DNA of 64,000 nt from Brucella gallinifaecis (lineage in GTDB: Bacteria; Pseudomonadota; Alphaproteobacteria; Rhizobiales; Rhizobiaceae): assembly GCF_006476605.1 (NCBI RefSeq), contig NZ_ML636809.1:60146-124145 (forward strand), read 5' to 3'. This document shows positions 17,913 to 25,971 of the stretch, in pieces. Each line of letters starts with the position of its first letter. The stretch's first letter is position 1. The notes beneath the pieces are model-generated. The model made no database searches and was not told where the DNA came from. It saw nothing but the letters and a program-made list of their open reading frames with translations. The translations under genes were made by a program, and so were the position numbers.

Positions 17913-19193
17913 ATGGGGGAAGCCCTACAGCCTGTGCGGCGGATCGGCCGTAAAAATACACCACAACGAACCGAGTTTCGTCGAATGGCTCAGTTCGCAG
18001 AGATTGGAACGGTGACACGGGGCCAGTTGACTGGTCTTGCTCAGTCACTCCCTTGCCTTGGCCTCATCAATGGCACCGAGGCGCACTTGCTTGTTGCCCT
18101 GATCATTACGGCTCCGGCAGAGAGCTATGACAAAGGCGGCCGACCGATCGTGTTCAAATCCAATGCGGCGCTTGCCTTTGAGATCGGGCGATCTGAGGGT
18201 CGTGTGAGCCGCATGTTGTCACGGCTATTCGATGCCGGTTTAATCACCATGCAGGACAGCGGCAATTACAAGCGCTATCCGGTGCGTAGCGGGGACGGCA
18301 GTATTGCCGACGCTTGCGGCATCGATCTGCGCATTTTGATCGCCCGCTTCCCGGAACTCGATGGGATGGTCCGGCAAGCAAAGGCGGAAAAGAAAGCACT
18401 CAATGCGATCCTGCGTCGCTATCGCGGCGCTGTTCGCAATCTGCGTTACGCGCTCGCCTCTATAGATGAGCTGCCCGCTCGGCTGCGCTCAATAATTGAG
18501 AAGCGTTTCGCCCGTGTTCGTGATGCCGTAGGCATCGCGACAAAGGCATCCAGCACCGTTCTCCGTCGCGCAACAGGCCTAATTGAATGGATCGTCGAGC
18601 GGGTAATGCAGCTGCCTCACCGTGAGCAGCCGTCCGATAGAAATGAAGATTCGACATGCCCGTATGCCGAAAACGACATGCACAAACAGATTACAAACCC
18701 CTATTCCTTTGAAAATAGTAGAGTTGAAAAGCGTTCGGCTAACGCCGAACAAATCAGTTACCCAAAGATCGGCTTGGTCGGTAAGAGGGCTTTAGAAAAA
18801 AGCCTGGGGCGCAATTCGTGCCAAGTCAATCAACCCCATCACCCGCCACAGGTGTTAGTGGCCCTGCAGGATCTGTTACGAGCAATACCGGCGCTGACTG
18901 CCTATGGAATGTCGCGCCCCCGAACCTGGGCTGAATTGGCGCGGCTCGCGCCACAAATCTGCCGCTTGGCCGGCATTTCCGAAGATGCTCACCGCCGCGC
19001 GGTCGATCAGATGGGGGAACAGGCTGCCGCGATTGCCATCGCTGTCACGCTGCAGAAGTTCGACGAGAGGCATGTGACGTCGCCAGGCGGCTATTTGCGC
19101 GCCATGACTGAACGCGCCACCGCCGGCGAACTACATCTAGCCCGCTCGGTTTTCGGGCTTGTTGCCCGTCATGGAATGGAGGGTATAAATTGA
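17913..19193 (+). CDS. repC2: Second RepC-type replication initiator
   Basis: A RepC-family initiator of 426 aa with no repA or repB partner. The winged-helix part (about 60-130) shows FKSNAALAFEIGRSEGRVSRMLSRLFDAGLI. The C-terminal part (about 315-415) carries AYGMSRPRTWAELARLAPQICRLAGIS and the diagnostic SPGGYLRAMTERA block. It is clearly diverged from the first RepC. AAGAGGAGACGAGGAGT before ATG 17913 is a strong ribosome site. It has its own upstream ctRNA unit, so it looks like a functional repC-only replicon, perhaps from a cointegrate. Its TGA overlaps the TTG that opens the nuclease fragment downstream. Confidence 0.9.
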   Translation: MGEALQPVRRIGRKNTPQRTEFRRMAQFAEIGTVTRGQLTGLAQSLPCLGLINGTEAHLLVALIITAPAESYDKGGRPIVFKSNAALAFEIGRSEGRVSRMLSRLFDAGLITMQDSGNYKRYPVRSGDGSIADACGIDLRILIARFPELDGMVRQAKAEKKALNAILRRYRGAVRNLRYALASIDELPARLRSIIEKRFARVRDAVGIATKASSTVLRRATGLIEWIVERVMQLPHREQPSDRNEDSTCPYAENDMHKQITNPYSFENSRVEKRSANAEQISYPKIGLVGKRALEKSLGRNSCQVNQPHHPPQVLVALQDLLRAIPALTAYGMSRPRTWAELARLAPQICRLAGISEDAHRRAVDQMGEQAAAIAIAVTLQKFDERHVTSPGGYLRAMTERATAGELHLARSVFGLVARHGMEGIN

Positions 19194-19372
19194 TCGTTGG
19201 CTATTTTATCACTGCCGCGGCGGCCCTGCTGATGAATGTCGGTCTTGCCGTTGCTAAACAATGGCCGGGTTCCGTGGCCGGAACGGCCCGCGTCATCGAT
19301 GGCGATACGATCAGCATACGACAACAGCGTGTCTGGATCGCCGCTTGCGAAAAGAAGCAGAGCGGCTTTTAG
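19190..19372 (+). pseudogene. 5' fragment of a thermonuclease-like gene
   Basis: Sixty codons with a signal-peptide-like start and the SNase opening motif GTARVIDGDTISI, ending early at a stop. It is a diverged copy of the beginning of the nuclease gene at 21914-22399; bases 19231-19375 and 21911-22065 align throughout with scattered changes and a 9-base gap. It starts at a TTG overlapping the repC2 stop. Probably the former 5' end of the gene, separated by arrival of the NO-response module. Confidence 0.7.
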
Positions 19373-19549
19373 AACGGAAGTTCCTGACATCTGGAGGAAG
19401 TTCAAAAGCTCAGGTCAATAGGCTCTCAAGACGGTTTTCCTGACCCTTCTTCGCACTGCAGGGTTTATTGCAATTCGGTTTGCTGTAATTGGCCTGTCCA
19501 AGTACAACGTGGGAAACTCCTCCGTCGAGGATTACACCAGGATTAGTTA

Positions 19550-19993
19550 ATGCGATTGACGCTTTACACAGACTTCTCACTTCGCGTTTTGATCCATCTC
19601 GCATTGCACCGGGAACGTTTGTGCTCGATCAGGGAAATCTCGAATAGTTACGCAATATCACATAACCATCTTACGAAGGTCGTGAAGGGGCTGGTAGACG
19701 ACGGTTTCATCGAAACTATTCGTGGACGGAGCGGAGGTCTGCGTCTGGCACGGGCTCCAGACAAGATAACTGTCGGCCAGGTTGTCCGACGCACCGAAGA
19801 AGGTCTTCAACTGGCAGATTGTCCTGATTGTGTGCTTTCGCAGGCTTGTGGCCTTACCGGCGTCCTTGCCAAAGGGGTTGAAGCGATGCTTGCTGTGTTC
19901 GACGGCTACACAGTTGAAGATTTGTTGACAGATAAAGTGGTCCTGCGGCGACTGACAAAACAACAGTCACCTCTCGGTTTCAGCGTGACCTGA
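19550..19993 (+). CDS. nsrR: Rrf2-family regulator, probably NsrR
   Basis: A 147-aa Rrf2 transcription factor. The winged helix occupies about 1-65 (MRLTLYTDFSLRVLIHLA, ISNSYAISHNHLTKVVKGL, GRSGGLRLAR). Three Cys (C91, C94, C100, in DCPDCVLSQAC) would ligate an Fe-S cluster that senses nitric oxide, as in NsrR. It converges on the flavohaemoglobin gene, the classic NsrR target. A symmetrical terminator separates the two stops. The alternative is an iron-responsive RirA-like role, less likely given the neighbour. Confidence 0.85.
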   Translation: MRLTLYTDFSLRVLIHLALHRERLCSIREISNSYAISHNHLTKVVKGLVDDGFIETIRGRSGGLRLARAPDKITVGQVVRRTEEGLQLADCPDCVLSQACGLTGVLAKGVEAMLAVFDGYTVEDLLTDKVVLRRLTKQQSPLGFSVT

Positions 19994-20038
19994 AGCTTCT
20001 CTGCACGAGACAGGCCGATTGCCATGCTGGAATACGTA

Positions 20039-20067
20039 ACGAGGGAAAACATTCTATTTTCCCTCGT
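20039..20067. terminator. Bidirectional terminator between nsrR and hmp
   Basis: ACGAGGGAAAA and TTTTCCCTCGT form an 11-bp perfect stem around a 7-base loop. A-rich and T-rich arms on both sides of the GC part let it stop transcription from either convergent gene. Confidence 0.8.
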
Positions 20068-20099
20068 ACTCATCATGATACAGGGCTAACGGGCATAAG

Positions 20100-21311
20100 C
20101 TATGCGGCCAGAAGCTCGTCTGCCGGTCCGAAAAATTCATAGTGAATGCGATCCGACGGCACGCCGGCAAGCGACAGGGCTGAAACCGCTGCGCGCAGGA
20201 AAAGGCGAGGGCCGCAAATATAATAATCAGCGCTACCTACGGGTGTGTTTGTAATCAGCCAATCATCAGTGATCAGTCCTGCACGATCGTAGTCCTCACC
20301 AGGGGTTTCGTCAGGGAGAGGCGTCTGATGGAAGTTTGTAACCGTGACTGCTGTACTCCTGGCGGCAAGGGCATGAACGTGGTCCCCCATGGCATGGGTC
20401 TCACGGTCATGTGTGCCGTGAATATAGTGTGTTGGAGCTTCCGGATATCGATTGGCGATTGTTTCAAGCATGGCGATCATTGGCGTAAGACCGACACCGC
20501 CTGACAAAAGGACGGTTGGCCGCACTGGCCGTTCCGCCAGAAAAAATTCGCCAGCCGGCGCTGCGACCTTGATCACTGTTCCTACGGTTGCATGATCGTG
20601 AAGCCAGTTCGAGGCAACGCCTTTCGGCTCGCGCTTCACGGAGATGCGATAGGTTTCCCCGTTGGCCGCACTGGAAATAGAGTAATTCCGTTTCACAGCA
20701 GGCTGGCCGTCGATGTCAAACGAGAAGGTCAGGTATTGACCGGGTTTGTGCTCCATAACTGGCTGGCCGTCGACCGGACGAAGAATGAAAGACGATATGA
20801 CGCTGCTTTCGCGGGCAACATGTTCAATGCGGAAATCACGCCAGCCATTCCAGCCGCCTGTTGAGCTTTTTTGATCCCCGTAGATGCGGTCTTCGCGGGC
20901 CATGAGGATATTTGCCAGAAACCAGTATGCTTCTCCCCATGCTTCAAGCACTTCTTCAGTTGCCGCGTCTCCAAGAACGGCCTTAATAGCGCCAAGCAAA
21001 GCTTCTGCGACATGTGGGTAGTGTTCCGGCAAAATCTGCAGCCCGACATGTTTTTGTGCAATGCGCTCTACGGCTGGCGCCAGTGCGCCAAGGTTATCGA
21101 TATTGCTCGCGTAAGCGAGTATGGCGCCGGTCAATGCCCTTGGTTGCGCGTCGGTCAGTCCTTGATGGGATTGATTGAACATATCCCGAATCTCCGGGCT
21201 CTGGAACAGTCGTGAATACATCTCATTCACGATATCAAGCCCATGAGCGTTCAGCGCTGGAACGGTTGCCTTGACGATTGCAACGGTTTGTTCACTCAGT
21301 GTTTGTGACAT
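20100..21311 (-). CDS. hmp: Flavohaemoglobin, nitric oxide dioxygenase
   Basis: Enzyme of about 403 aa that converts NO to nitrate with O2 and NAD(P)H. A globin domain (about 1-140, proximal His in QKHVGLQI) is followed by a FAD domain (RNYSISSA near 207) and a NAD domain (GGVGLTPMIAML near 270, YICGPRLF near 360). The frame extends 14 codons upstream, but MSQTLSEQTV at 21311 is the normal family start. Upstream repeats AGATGCATCT and AAATGCATCTT look like NsrR half-sites, so repression by the adjacent regulator and induction by NO are likely. Confidence 0.95.
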   Translation of the reverse strand: MSQTLSEQTVAIVKATVPALNAHGLDIVNEMYSRLFQSPEIRDMFNQSHQGLTDAQPRALTGAILAYASNIDNLGALAPAVERIAQKHVGLQILPEHYPHVAEALLGAIKAVLGDAATEEVLEAWGEAYWFLANILMAREDRIYGDQKSSTGGWNGWRDFRIEHVARESSVISSFILRPVDGQPVMEHKPGQYLTFSFDIDGQPAVKRNYSISSAANGETYRISVKREPKGVASNWLHDHATVGTVIKVAAPAGEFFLAERPVRPTVLLSGGVGLTPMIAMLETIANRYPEAPTHYIHGTHDRETHAMGDHVHALAARSTAVTVTNFHQTPLPDETPGEDYDRAGLITDDWLITNTPVGSADYYICGPRLFLRAAVSALSLAGVPSDRIHYEFFGPADELLAA

Positions 21312-21427
21312 TTGTGCTCCTTTTGACCGCGCTACTGGTTCGGAAATCAACATAAAGCTTCTTGGGTCAAGCTAACGGAACCGGGCTAAACGCGGCGCGT
21401 TGGTCGCTGCATTAAAACATGTAGCTG

Positions 21428-21475
21428 AGATGCATCTATAGAGCTTGCAGAAAACATGCAAGTGAAATGCATCTT
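21428..21475. promoter_or_regulatory. NsrR-type operator half-sites upstream of hmp
   Basis: AGATGCATCT (21428-21437) and AAATGCATCTT (21465-21475; AAGATGCATTT on the hmp strand) resemble the NsrR half-site AAGATGYATTT. They lie 115-165 bases before the hmp start. Binding is inferred from motif and context. Confidence 0.6.
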
Positions 21476-21606
21476 AAAAGATGAAGCGTGAAAATCGTTG
21501 CAAGCCTTTCAGCATGCCAGCTATGCGAATCTGGCGCTTCTGCCCACGCTAGCTCAGACCTATATGCTGTTTGCAAGACAAAGAGAGAATTTTTGAGGAG
21601 AGAGAA

Positions 21607-21753
21607 ATGAACCTGATCCGCTCGTACAGCAACTGGCGCCGTTATCGTAACACCGTAAACGAACTGAGCCGCCTGAATGCTCGTGAACTAAACGATCTGG
21701 GCATCATGGCTTCGGAAATCCCGTCCGTGGCTCGTCAGGCCTCGGGTCGCTAA
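21607..21753 (+). CDS. DUF1127 (YjiS-like) small protein
   Basis: A 48-aa basic protein with the DUF1127 signature (SNWRRYRNTVNELSRLNARELNDLGI). The start at ATG 21607 follows a GGAGAGAG ribosome site. Members of this family in alphaproteobacteria are short Arg-rich proteins linked to RNA metabolism and phosphate or carbon control. It is transcribed away from hmp and shares the intergenic region with it. Two hairpins follow the stop. Function here is unknown. Confidence 0.85.
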   Translation: MNLIRSYSNWRRYRNTVNELSRLNARELNDLGIMASEIPSVARQASGR

Positions 21754-21804
21754 TAAATTTTGATTATCGCTGAGGCCGTTCCTCCCAATTCCTCGGCGAT
21801 CTAA

Positions 21805-21875
21805 GACCAGCATCTTCCTCCCAAGGTCTGGTCTTCACCATAAACACCCGTCGCTCCTCCCGCGGCGGGTGTTTT
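21805..21875 (+). terminator. Terminator hairpins after the DUF1127 gene
   Basis: A first hairpin pairs AGACCAG with CTGGTCT near 21810-21835. A second pairs CACCCGTCGC with GCGGCGGGTG (one G-T) at 21845-21871 and is followed by TTTTATTTT, a standard rho-independent terminator. Confidence 0.8.
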
Positions 21876-21913
21876 ATTTTACGCTACGTTTTCGCCCCGC
21901 GGTGGCCCAGCTG

Positions 21914-22399
21914 ATGACAGTCGGTCTTGCTGTCGCTGAACAATGGCCGGGTTCCGCCGCCGGAACGGCCCGCGTCATCGATGGCGATACGATCAGCATA
22001 GGACAACAGGGTGTTCGGATTGGCGTGATCAAGGCTTGCGAAAAGGGGCAGAGCGGCCTTTTGAACGGTAAGACGTGGCCATGCGGCCTGGTTGCGCGCA
22101 GCTACCTTCGCAAAATGATCGACGGGAAGCACGTGTTCTGCCGAACCGTTGATGTCGATCGCTATAAGCATACCGTTGGTCAGTGTTATCTTCAGAACAA
22201 CGATATCGGCCTTGCAATGTTGCGCGCGGGACAGGCAGCAGCGATGTTGCGCTTTTTGCCGCGAAACCACGGCATCGACTTAGCCGAATACGGGTATGCC
22301 GAGAACGGAGCACGCGAGCGTTTGCTTGGAATATGGTCGGCGGACGCAGAGAGCCCACATCTCTATCGACGGGCCCATGCCTCCAGAGAAGCCCGCTAA
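21914..22399 (+). CDS. Thermonuclease (SNase)-like protein
   Basis: About 161 aa of staphylococcal-nuclease fold: GTARVIDGDTISI opens the barrel, and the AMLRAGQAA and GARERLLGIW blocks close it. Two of the usual catalytic positions look changed: the block that normally reads R-L-x-G-I-D-A-x-E is R-I-G-V-I-K-A-C-E, and the later Arg block reads VGQCYL. Activity is therefore doubtful. The open frame runs back to a GTG inside the preceding terminator, so ATG 21914 is the more sensible start; the native signal peptide was probably lost when the hmp module came in. Confidence 0.7.
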   Translation: MTVGLAVAEQWPGSAAGTARVIDGDTISIGQQGVRIGVIKACEKGQSGLLNGKTWPCGLVARSYLRKMIDGKHVFCRTVDVDRYKHTVGQCYLQNNDIGLAMLRAGQAAAMLRFLPRNHGIDLAEYGYAENGARERLLGIWSADAESPHLYRRAHASREAR

Positions 22400-22792
22400 T
22401 GCATAGCCATATTGGCATTGTCGAATGATCAGCGCAGAGAACCGTTACGGTTATCAAATTTTACCATTGGTAACACGATACACGTTGAAAATGCGCTGTA
22501 TCCGGCTATTATGCGTTGCAATATCGGTACCGTATCAACGGTCTATGCCAACGAGAGGAGTTGCCATATTGGCGCATAGAGCACACCTCTAATCGGTTGC
22601 TTTTGACGCTCGTTCGCACGTCGACGCGGTTGCTGCAAAGCCGGAAGCCTGAAAATTTCCCCGCCTGCGGCTCCTCGCGCGACAAATTTTTCGGCCCTCG
22701 GCTTCCTCCGCTGCGCTCCGGCCCAAGGGTGCAACACCGCTTACCGTCGTGCCCGTGAACGATCATCGCAACCACATAGAGGAGTGAATACC
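22400..22792 (+). promoter_or_regulatory. Leader region of the DUF736 gene
   Basis: No gene is seen. GGCCCAAGGGTGCA at 22720-22733 sits in a GC-rich, Pro-codon-like stretch and recurs, with one extra A, upstream of ardC at 24327-24341. A ribosome site (AGAGGAG) precedes ATG 22793. Confidence 0.45.
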
Positions 22793-23134
22793 ATGGCCAA
22801 CGAAATCACCAACTTCATTCAGTTCGACAGCGAAGACCTCGACACCGCATCCGGTAATGGCCGCATCTCAACCCTGACCGACGACATCGACATCGAGGTC
22901 GTGCCCTTCAACTCGGAAAACCCGGACGCTCCGACGCACCGCGTTTTCGCCAAGTCTCCGCGTGGCTTCAATATCGAGGTTGGCGGGATCTGGAAAAGGG
23001 CAAAGGCCGATGGCGAAGGCTTCAAGCGCAATCTCGCGATCCGTCGCCTGAACTACAACGCCAACCTCGGTCGCTTCGGCGGACAGGACGACCCAAGCCT
23101 TCAGGCCGTTCTCGAATGGGAACCGCGCAATTGA
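22793..23134 (+). CDS. DUF736 family protein
   Basis: A 113-aa soluble protein starting at MANEITNF, the usual DUF736 opening being close to this. DUF736 genes are carried widely on rhizobial and sphingomonad plasmids next to ardC and relaxase genes; no biochemical role is established to my knowledge. The N-terminal part has acidic character and the C-terminal part reads FGGQDDPSLQAVLEWEPRN. Here it begins the cluster leading to ardC, in the zone that would enter the recipient early. Confidence 0.8.
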   Translation: MANEITNFIQFDSEDLDTASGNGRISTLTDDIDIEVVPFNSENPDAPTHRVFAKSPRGFNIEVGGIWKRAKADGEGFKRNLAIRRLNYNANLGRFGGQDDPSLQAVLEWEPRN

Positions 23135-23243
23135 TAGCCCAACAGCGCCCGGCCAAGTGCCGGGCGCAATGCATCGAAAGCCTCAAAAATCCCTTAGTTT
23201 TCTGGATTTTGCGCTAGGGTTTATCACAACAGGAGTTTTGACG

Positions 23244-23444
23244 ATGAACTTTCATGCCCCCCGTCCGGATCGATCTCCAGAAGCTGTTGCCAAGCGCAAA
23301 AAGGCTACTGATCAGGCGCGCGCCGCAAATATGCGACAGGGCTATGTCCACGATCCACTGTTGGAAGCGGCAACCGCGGCCTATGTCGCAGGCGATATCA
23401 CGCGCGACGAATACAAAGAGCGCGTTGTCCGCAAACCGCAATAG
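23244..23444 (+). CDS. VbhA-like antitoxin
   Basis: A 66-aa helical protein with a good ribosome site (CAGGAG) before ATG 23244; the longer upstream frame lacks one. The C-terminal pattern (LLEAATAAYVAGDITRDEYKER) matches VbhA-type antitoxins that block Fic toxins. The inhibitory motif normally has a Glu before Gly; here the equivalent reads ANMRQG, Gln replacing Glu. It lies immediately before a Fic-domain gene, as expected for such pairs. Confidence 0.65.
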   Translation: MNFHAPRPDRSPEAVAKRKKATDQARAANMRQGYVHDPLLEAATAAYVAGDITRDEYKERVVRKPQ

Positions 23445-23484
23445 TTAAGGCGGAACCTCGTTCCTACACGGCTCGCGTATCGAG

Positions 23485-24183
23485 ATGGGCTTGGATGAAG
23501 CCTTTAGACCGATCCGGAATCCCGAAATTTTGCGTGGATCTTCGGTCGAACGGTTCGCCGAGATCGCCGGTAAAGTGTTGGCAGAGTTGAATTATGTGCA
23601 CCCGTTTCGAGAAGGAAACGGACGGACGCAGGAGGCGCTGCTAGCATCTCTTGGTCGCGAATATGGTCATGAGGTTGACTTCACGGTCATTACCAAGCCG
23701 CGCATGATCGAAGCGTCGATCGCGACGACCAACGACCCCTCCAATCCGGCGATGAAATATGTCTTTGAAGACGCGATCGATCCAAACCGACAGGAAGCCA
23801 TAAGAGCTGCATTCGTCGATCTGGAAATGCGCGGTGAGAATGCTTTCGAGCACAACGTGCGCAGCGCCAGGCCGGGCGAACAGGTTTCAGGTCAGGTTCT
23901 CGGTCACGATATCCGTGTGGCCAGCCTTGTTACCGATAACGGGATTGTTGCCGTCGATCGCGCCGACCTTCCAGAGCGGTTGCCCAATGATGATACCGAA
24001 ATCACATTCACGGCTTGTTCTGACTTGTCCCGCCTGTCGCATCAAGATCAGGTCAGAAATGCAGATGAACCCGTCGTCGAACGAATGCCGCCAGAGCAGA
24101 AAAGCGCCGCGAACACATCCCGGCTTGCAGAGTTGTCGGCGCACAAGCCACCCGAGCGGGATTCCGACGACCGCGAACGATAA
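23485..24183 (+). CDS. Fic-domain protein, N-terminally truncated
   Basis: Fic enzymes add AMP or related groups to target proteins. The core reads HPFREGNGRTQEAL at residues 39-52, so the catalytic His is kept, but the second Arg of the canonical motif (GNGRxxR) is Glu50. The frame is open only from 23449, just after the antitoxin stop, and starts at a point (GTSFLHGSRIE) that normally lies about 100 residues into a Fic domain. The gene therefore lost its 5' part or starts late. The tail after 110 is polar and probably unstructured. Likely inactive or altered; the missing Arg argues against normal AMPylation. Confidence 0.7.
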   Translation: MGLDEAFRPIRNPEILRGSSVERFAEIAGKVLAELNYVHPFREGNGRTQEALLASLGREYGHEVDFTVITKPRMIEASIATTNDPSNPAMKYVFEDAIDPNRQEAIRAAFVDLEMRGENAFEHNVRSARPGEQVSGQVLGHDIRVASLVTDNGIVAVDRADLPERLPNDDTEITFTACSDLSRLSHQDQVRNADEPVVERMPPEQKSAANTSRLAELSAHKPPERDSDDRER

Positions 24184-24289
24184 GCAGTGCAACCTCCGCG
24201 CCGAGGCCGGTCCCGTTCGCAACCGGTGACTGACATCTAGGCCGTCTCGTTCGTTGGCTGATTGACGGACAAGCTGCGATAGCCACTCT

Positions 24290-24345
24290 CCCATGCAACC
24301 GCTTCGCGGTCCTCCTCTTCCGTTGCGGCCCAAAGGGTGCATGGG
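24290..24345 (+). promoter_or_regulatory. Long hairpin leader upstream of ardC
   Basis: CCCATGCA (24290-24297) pairs with TGCATGGG (24338-24345), enclosing a small hairpin CCGC-TTCG-CGG and the sequence GGCCCAAAGGGTGCA. A related GGCCCAAGGGTGCA lies before the DUF736 gene. Such folded leaders next to oriT could act as single-stranded DNA promoters after transfer; that is speculation. Confidence 0.45.
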
Positions 24346-24397
24346 CTCGTTTCGGCTATCTCCGTTTCTTGCCGTCAACCAACGAATGGAGACGGTT

Positions 24398-25285
24398 ATG
24401 AACAATGTCAGCGACACCTATCAGCGCATCACAAACCTCATCATCGAACAGCTGGAAGCCGGCACCAAACCTTGGGTGCGGCCGTGGCGCGGAAATATCC
24501 GCCCGACCTCCATCATCCCACGCCGATCCAGCGGCGAGGCCTATCGCGGCATCAATGTCCTTATGCTCTGGATCGCATCGCAGATGAACGGCTACGAGGA
24601 CACCACCTGGATGACCTATCGTCAGGCAAAGGACATCGGCGGTCAAATCCGGAAGGGCGAACGTGGATCGCTTGTCGTTAAATATGGCACCTTTACCCCG
24701 AAGGATCAGGACGCCGATGACGACCGTTCAATCCCTTATCTCAAAGGCTACACGGTATTCAACGTAGAGCAGATCGAACACCTGCCTACCGAATATTACA
24801 GCCCAGCCGAACCGATGCCTATGGTGCCCGTGCCGCACAACGAAACCGTCGACACCTTTGTCCACCAGACCGGAGCTGTCATTCACTACGGCGGCACGAA
24901 GGCTTGCTATCGTCCTGGACCTGACGACATTCTCATGCCCGACCGAGAGCGTTTTTTAAGCGACGTCCACCTGTACTCGTCGCTTCTTCACGAAATTGGT
25001 CATTGGTCAGGCGCAAAACATCGCCTTGATCGTGATATGTCGGGCCGCTTCGGCACCAACGCTTATGCGCTCGAAGAGCTGGTCGCAGAACTGTCCGCAG
25101 CATTCCTTTGCGCTGACCTGGGTGTATCCCATGATCCTCGCGAAAACACAGCCGCTTACCTTGAAAGCTGGATGTCCGTCATGAAGGCGGACAAACGCGC
25201 CATTATCACCGCAGCAGCCAAAGCTCAGGCGATTGCCGATTATCTGCATGGGCTTACATCGATACACGGATCGGAGGTCGCGTAA
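24398..25285 (+). CDS. ardC: ArdC-family antirestriction protein
   Basis: About 295 aa. The N-terminal ssDNA-binding domain (about 1-130: YQRITNLIIEQLEAGTKPWVRPW, GEAYRGINVLMLW, KGYTVFNVEQIE) is followed by a zincin metalloprotease-like domain with HEIGHW at about 198-203 and a downstream acidic stretch ALEELVAELSAAF. ArdC protects incoming plasmid DNA from restriction during conjugation. GGAG before ATG 24398 supports this start over upstream in-frame ATGs. It lies about 3 kb from the probable oriT on the side away from the relaxase, where leading-region genes are expected. Confidence 0.93.
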   Translation: MNNVSDTYQRITNLIIEQLEAGTKPWVRPWRGNIRPTSIIPRRSSGEAYRGINVLMLWIASQMNGYEDTTWMTYRQAKDIGGQIRKGERGSLVVKYGTFTPKDQDADDDRSIPYLKGYTVFNVEQIEHLPTEYYSPAEPMPMVPVPHNETVDTFVHQTGAVIHYGGTKACYRPGPDDILMPDRERFLSDVHLYSSLLHEIGHWSGAKHRLDRDMSGRFGTNAYALEELVAELSAAFLCADLGVSHDPRENTAAYLESWMSVMKADKRAIITAAAKAQAIADYLHGLTSIHGSEVA

Positions 25286-25354
25286 GCGACCTCCATGTCA
25301 AACAGGCCTTTTCTGCCGCATCGGATCTGACAGAAATAACAAGATTATGAGATA

Positions 25355-25642
25355 CTACTGTGTTCTGGAGCGAGCGGTATTATAAACATCTCCACGCTCA
25401 CGTTTTCCAACGGCCACGACCAACACCGTCACAGTGTCGTCGTTGACGGAATAAACCAGCCGATAGCCTAATTGACGTAGTTTTATCTTATAGTGGTCAG
25501 GCATACCGTGAAGTGATGCGCTAACGACCCGCGGCGTTTCCAAACGTTCACGCAGTTTTTTCTTTAATTGTTCCTGGATTGTTGAGCCGAGTTTATTCCA
25601 TTCTTTGAGTGCCGAGGGCAAGAATTCAAGCTTATAAGGCAT
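25355..25642 (-). CDS. RelE/ParE-type toxin
   Basis: A 95-aa RelE-superfamily mRNA interferase: YKLEFLPSALKEWNKL at the start, the Arg-rich middle (GMPDHYKIKLRQLGYRLVYSV) and the closing VLVVAVGKRERGDVYNTA are all characteristic. It overlaps the antitoxin gene upstream by 11 bases. The pair should stabilise the plasmid by killing or arresting cells that lose it. Confidence 0.92.
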   Translation of the reverse strand: MPYKLEFLPSALKEWNKLGSTIQEQLKKKLRERLETPRVVSASLHGMPDHYKIKLRQLGYRLVYSVNDDTVTVLVVAVGKRERGDVYNTARSRTQ

Positions 25643-25895
25643 CGATATCGACCGAAATTCCTTTTTCGTCGGCTCGTTTCCTGATTATCTCAGTAAGGCG
25701 AATATCGTCCAGCTTCTCGAGCATGGCTTCATAGACGTCAGCGGGAACCATATAAGCCATAATTCGATTATGATTAAGAACGGCGACGGTCTCGCCATTA
25801 GCCTCGTCCATAACTGCGGACGGACTTTTTTTGAGATCCGAAACACTAACCGCTATATTTGCTTCCACACGTTGCATGACAAGTTCCGTATCCAA
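25632..25895 (-). CDS. Phd/YefM (StbD)-type antitoxin
   Basis: An 87-aa antitoxin. ANIAVSVSDLKKSPSAVMDEA and GETVAVLNHNRIMAYMVPADVYEAMLEKLDD are the DNA-binding Phd/YefM fold; the acidic C-terminus wraps the toxin. It would also repress its own operon. Start could alternatively be Met 7. It precedes and overlaps the RelE-type toxin gene. Confidence 0.9.
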   Translation of the reverse strand: MDTELVMQRVEANIAVSVSDLKKSPSAVMDEANGETVAVLNHNRIMAYMVPADVYEAMLEKLDDIRLTEIIRKRADEKGISVDIDAL

Positions 25896-25971
25896 TTTAG
25901 TGCGAAATTTAGTATCATATTAAGTCTGGCAATGCAACAGTGCACCTGATCAGCCAATCGATGATTGGTTC

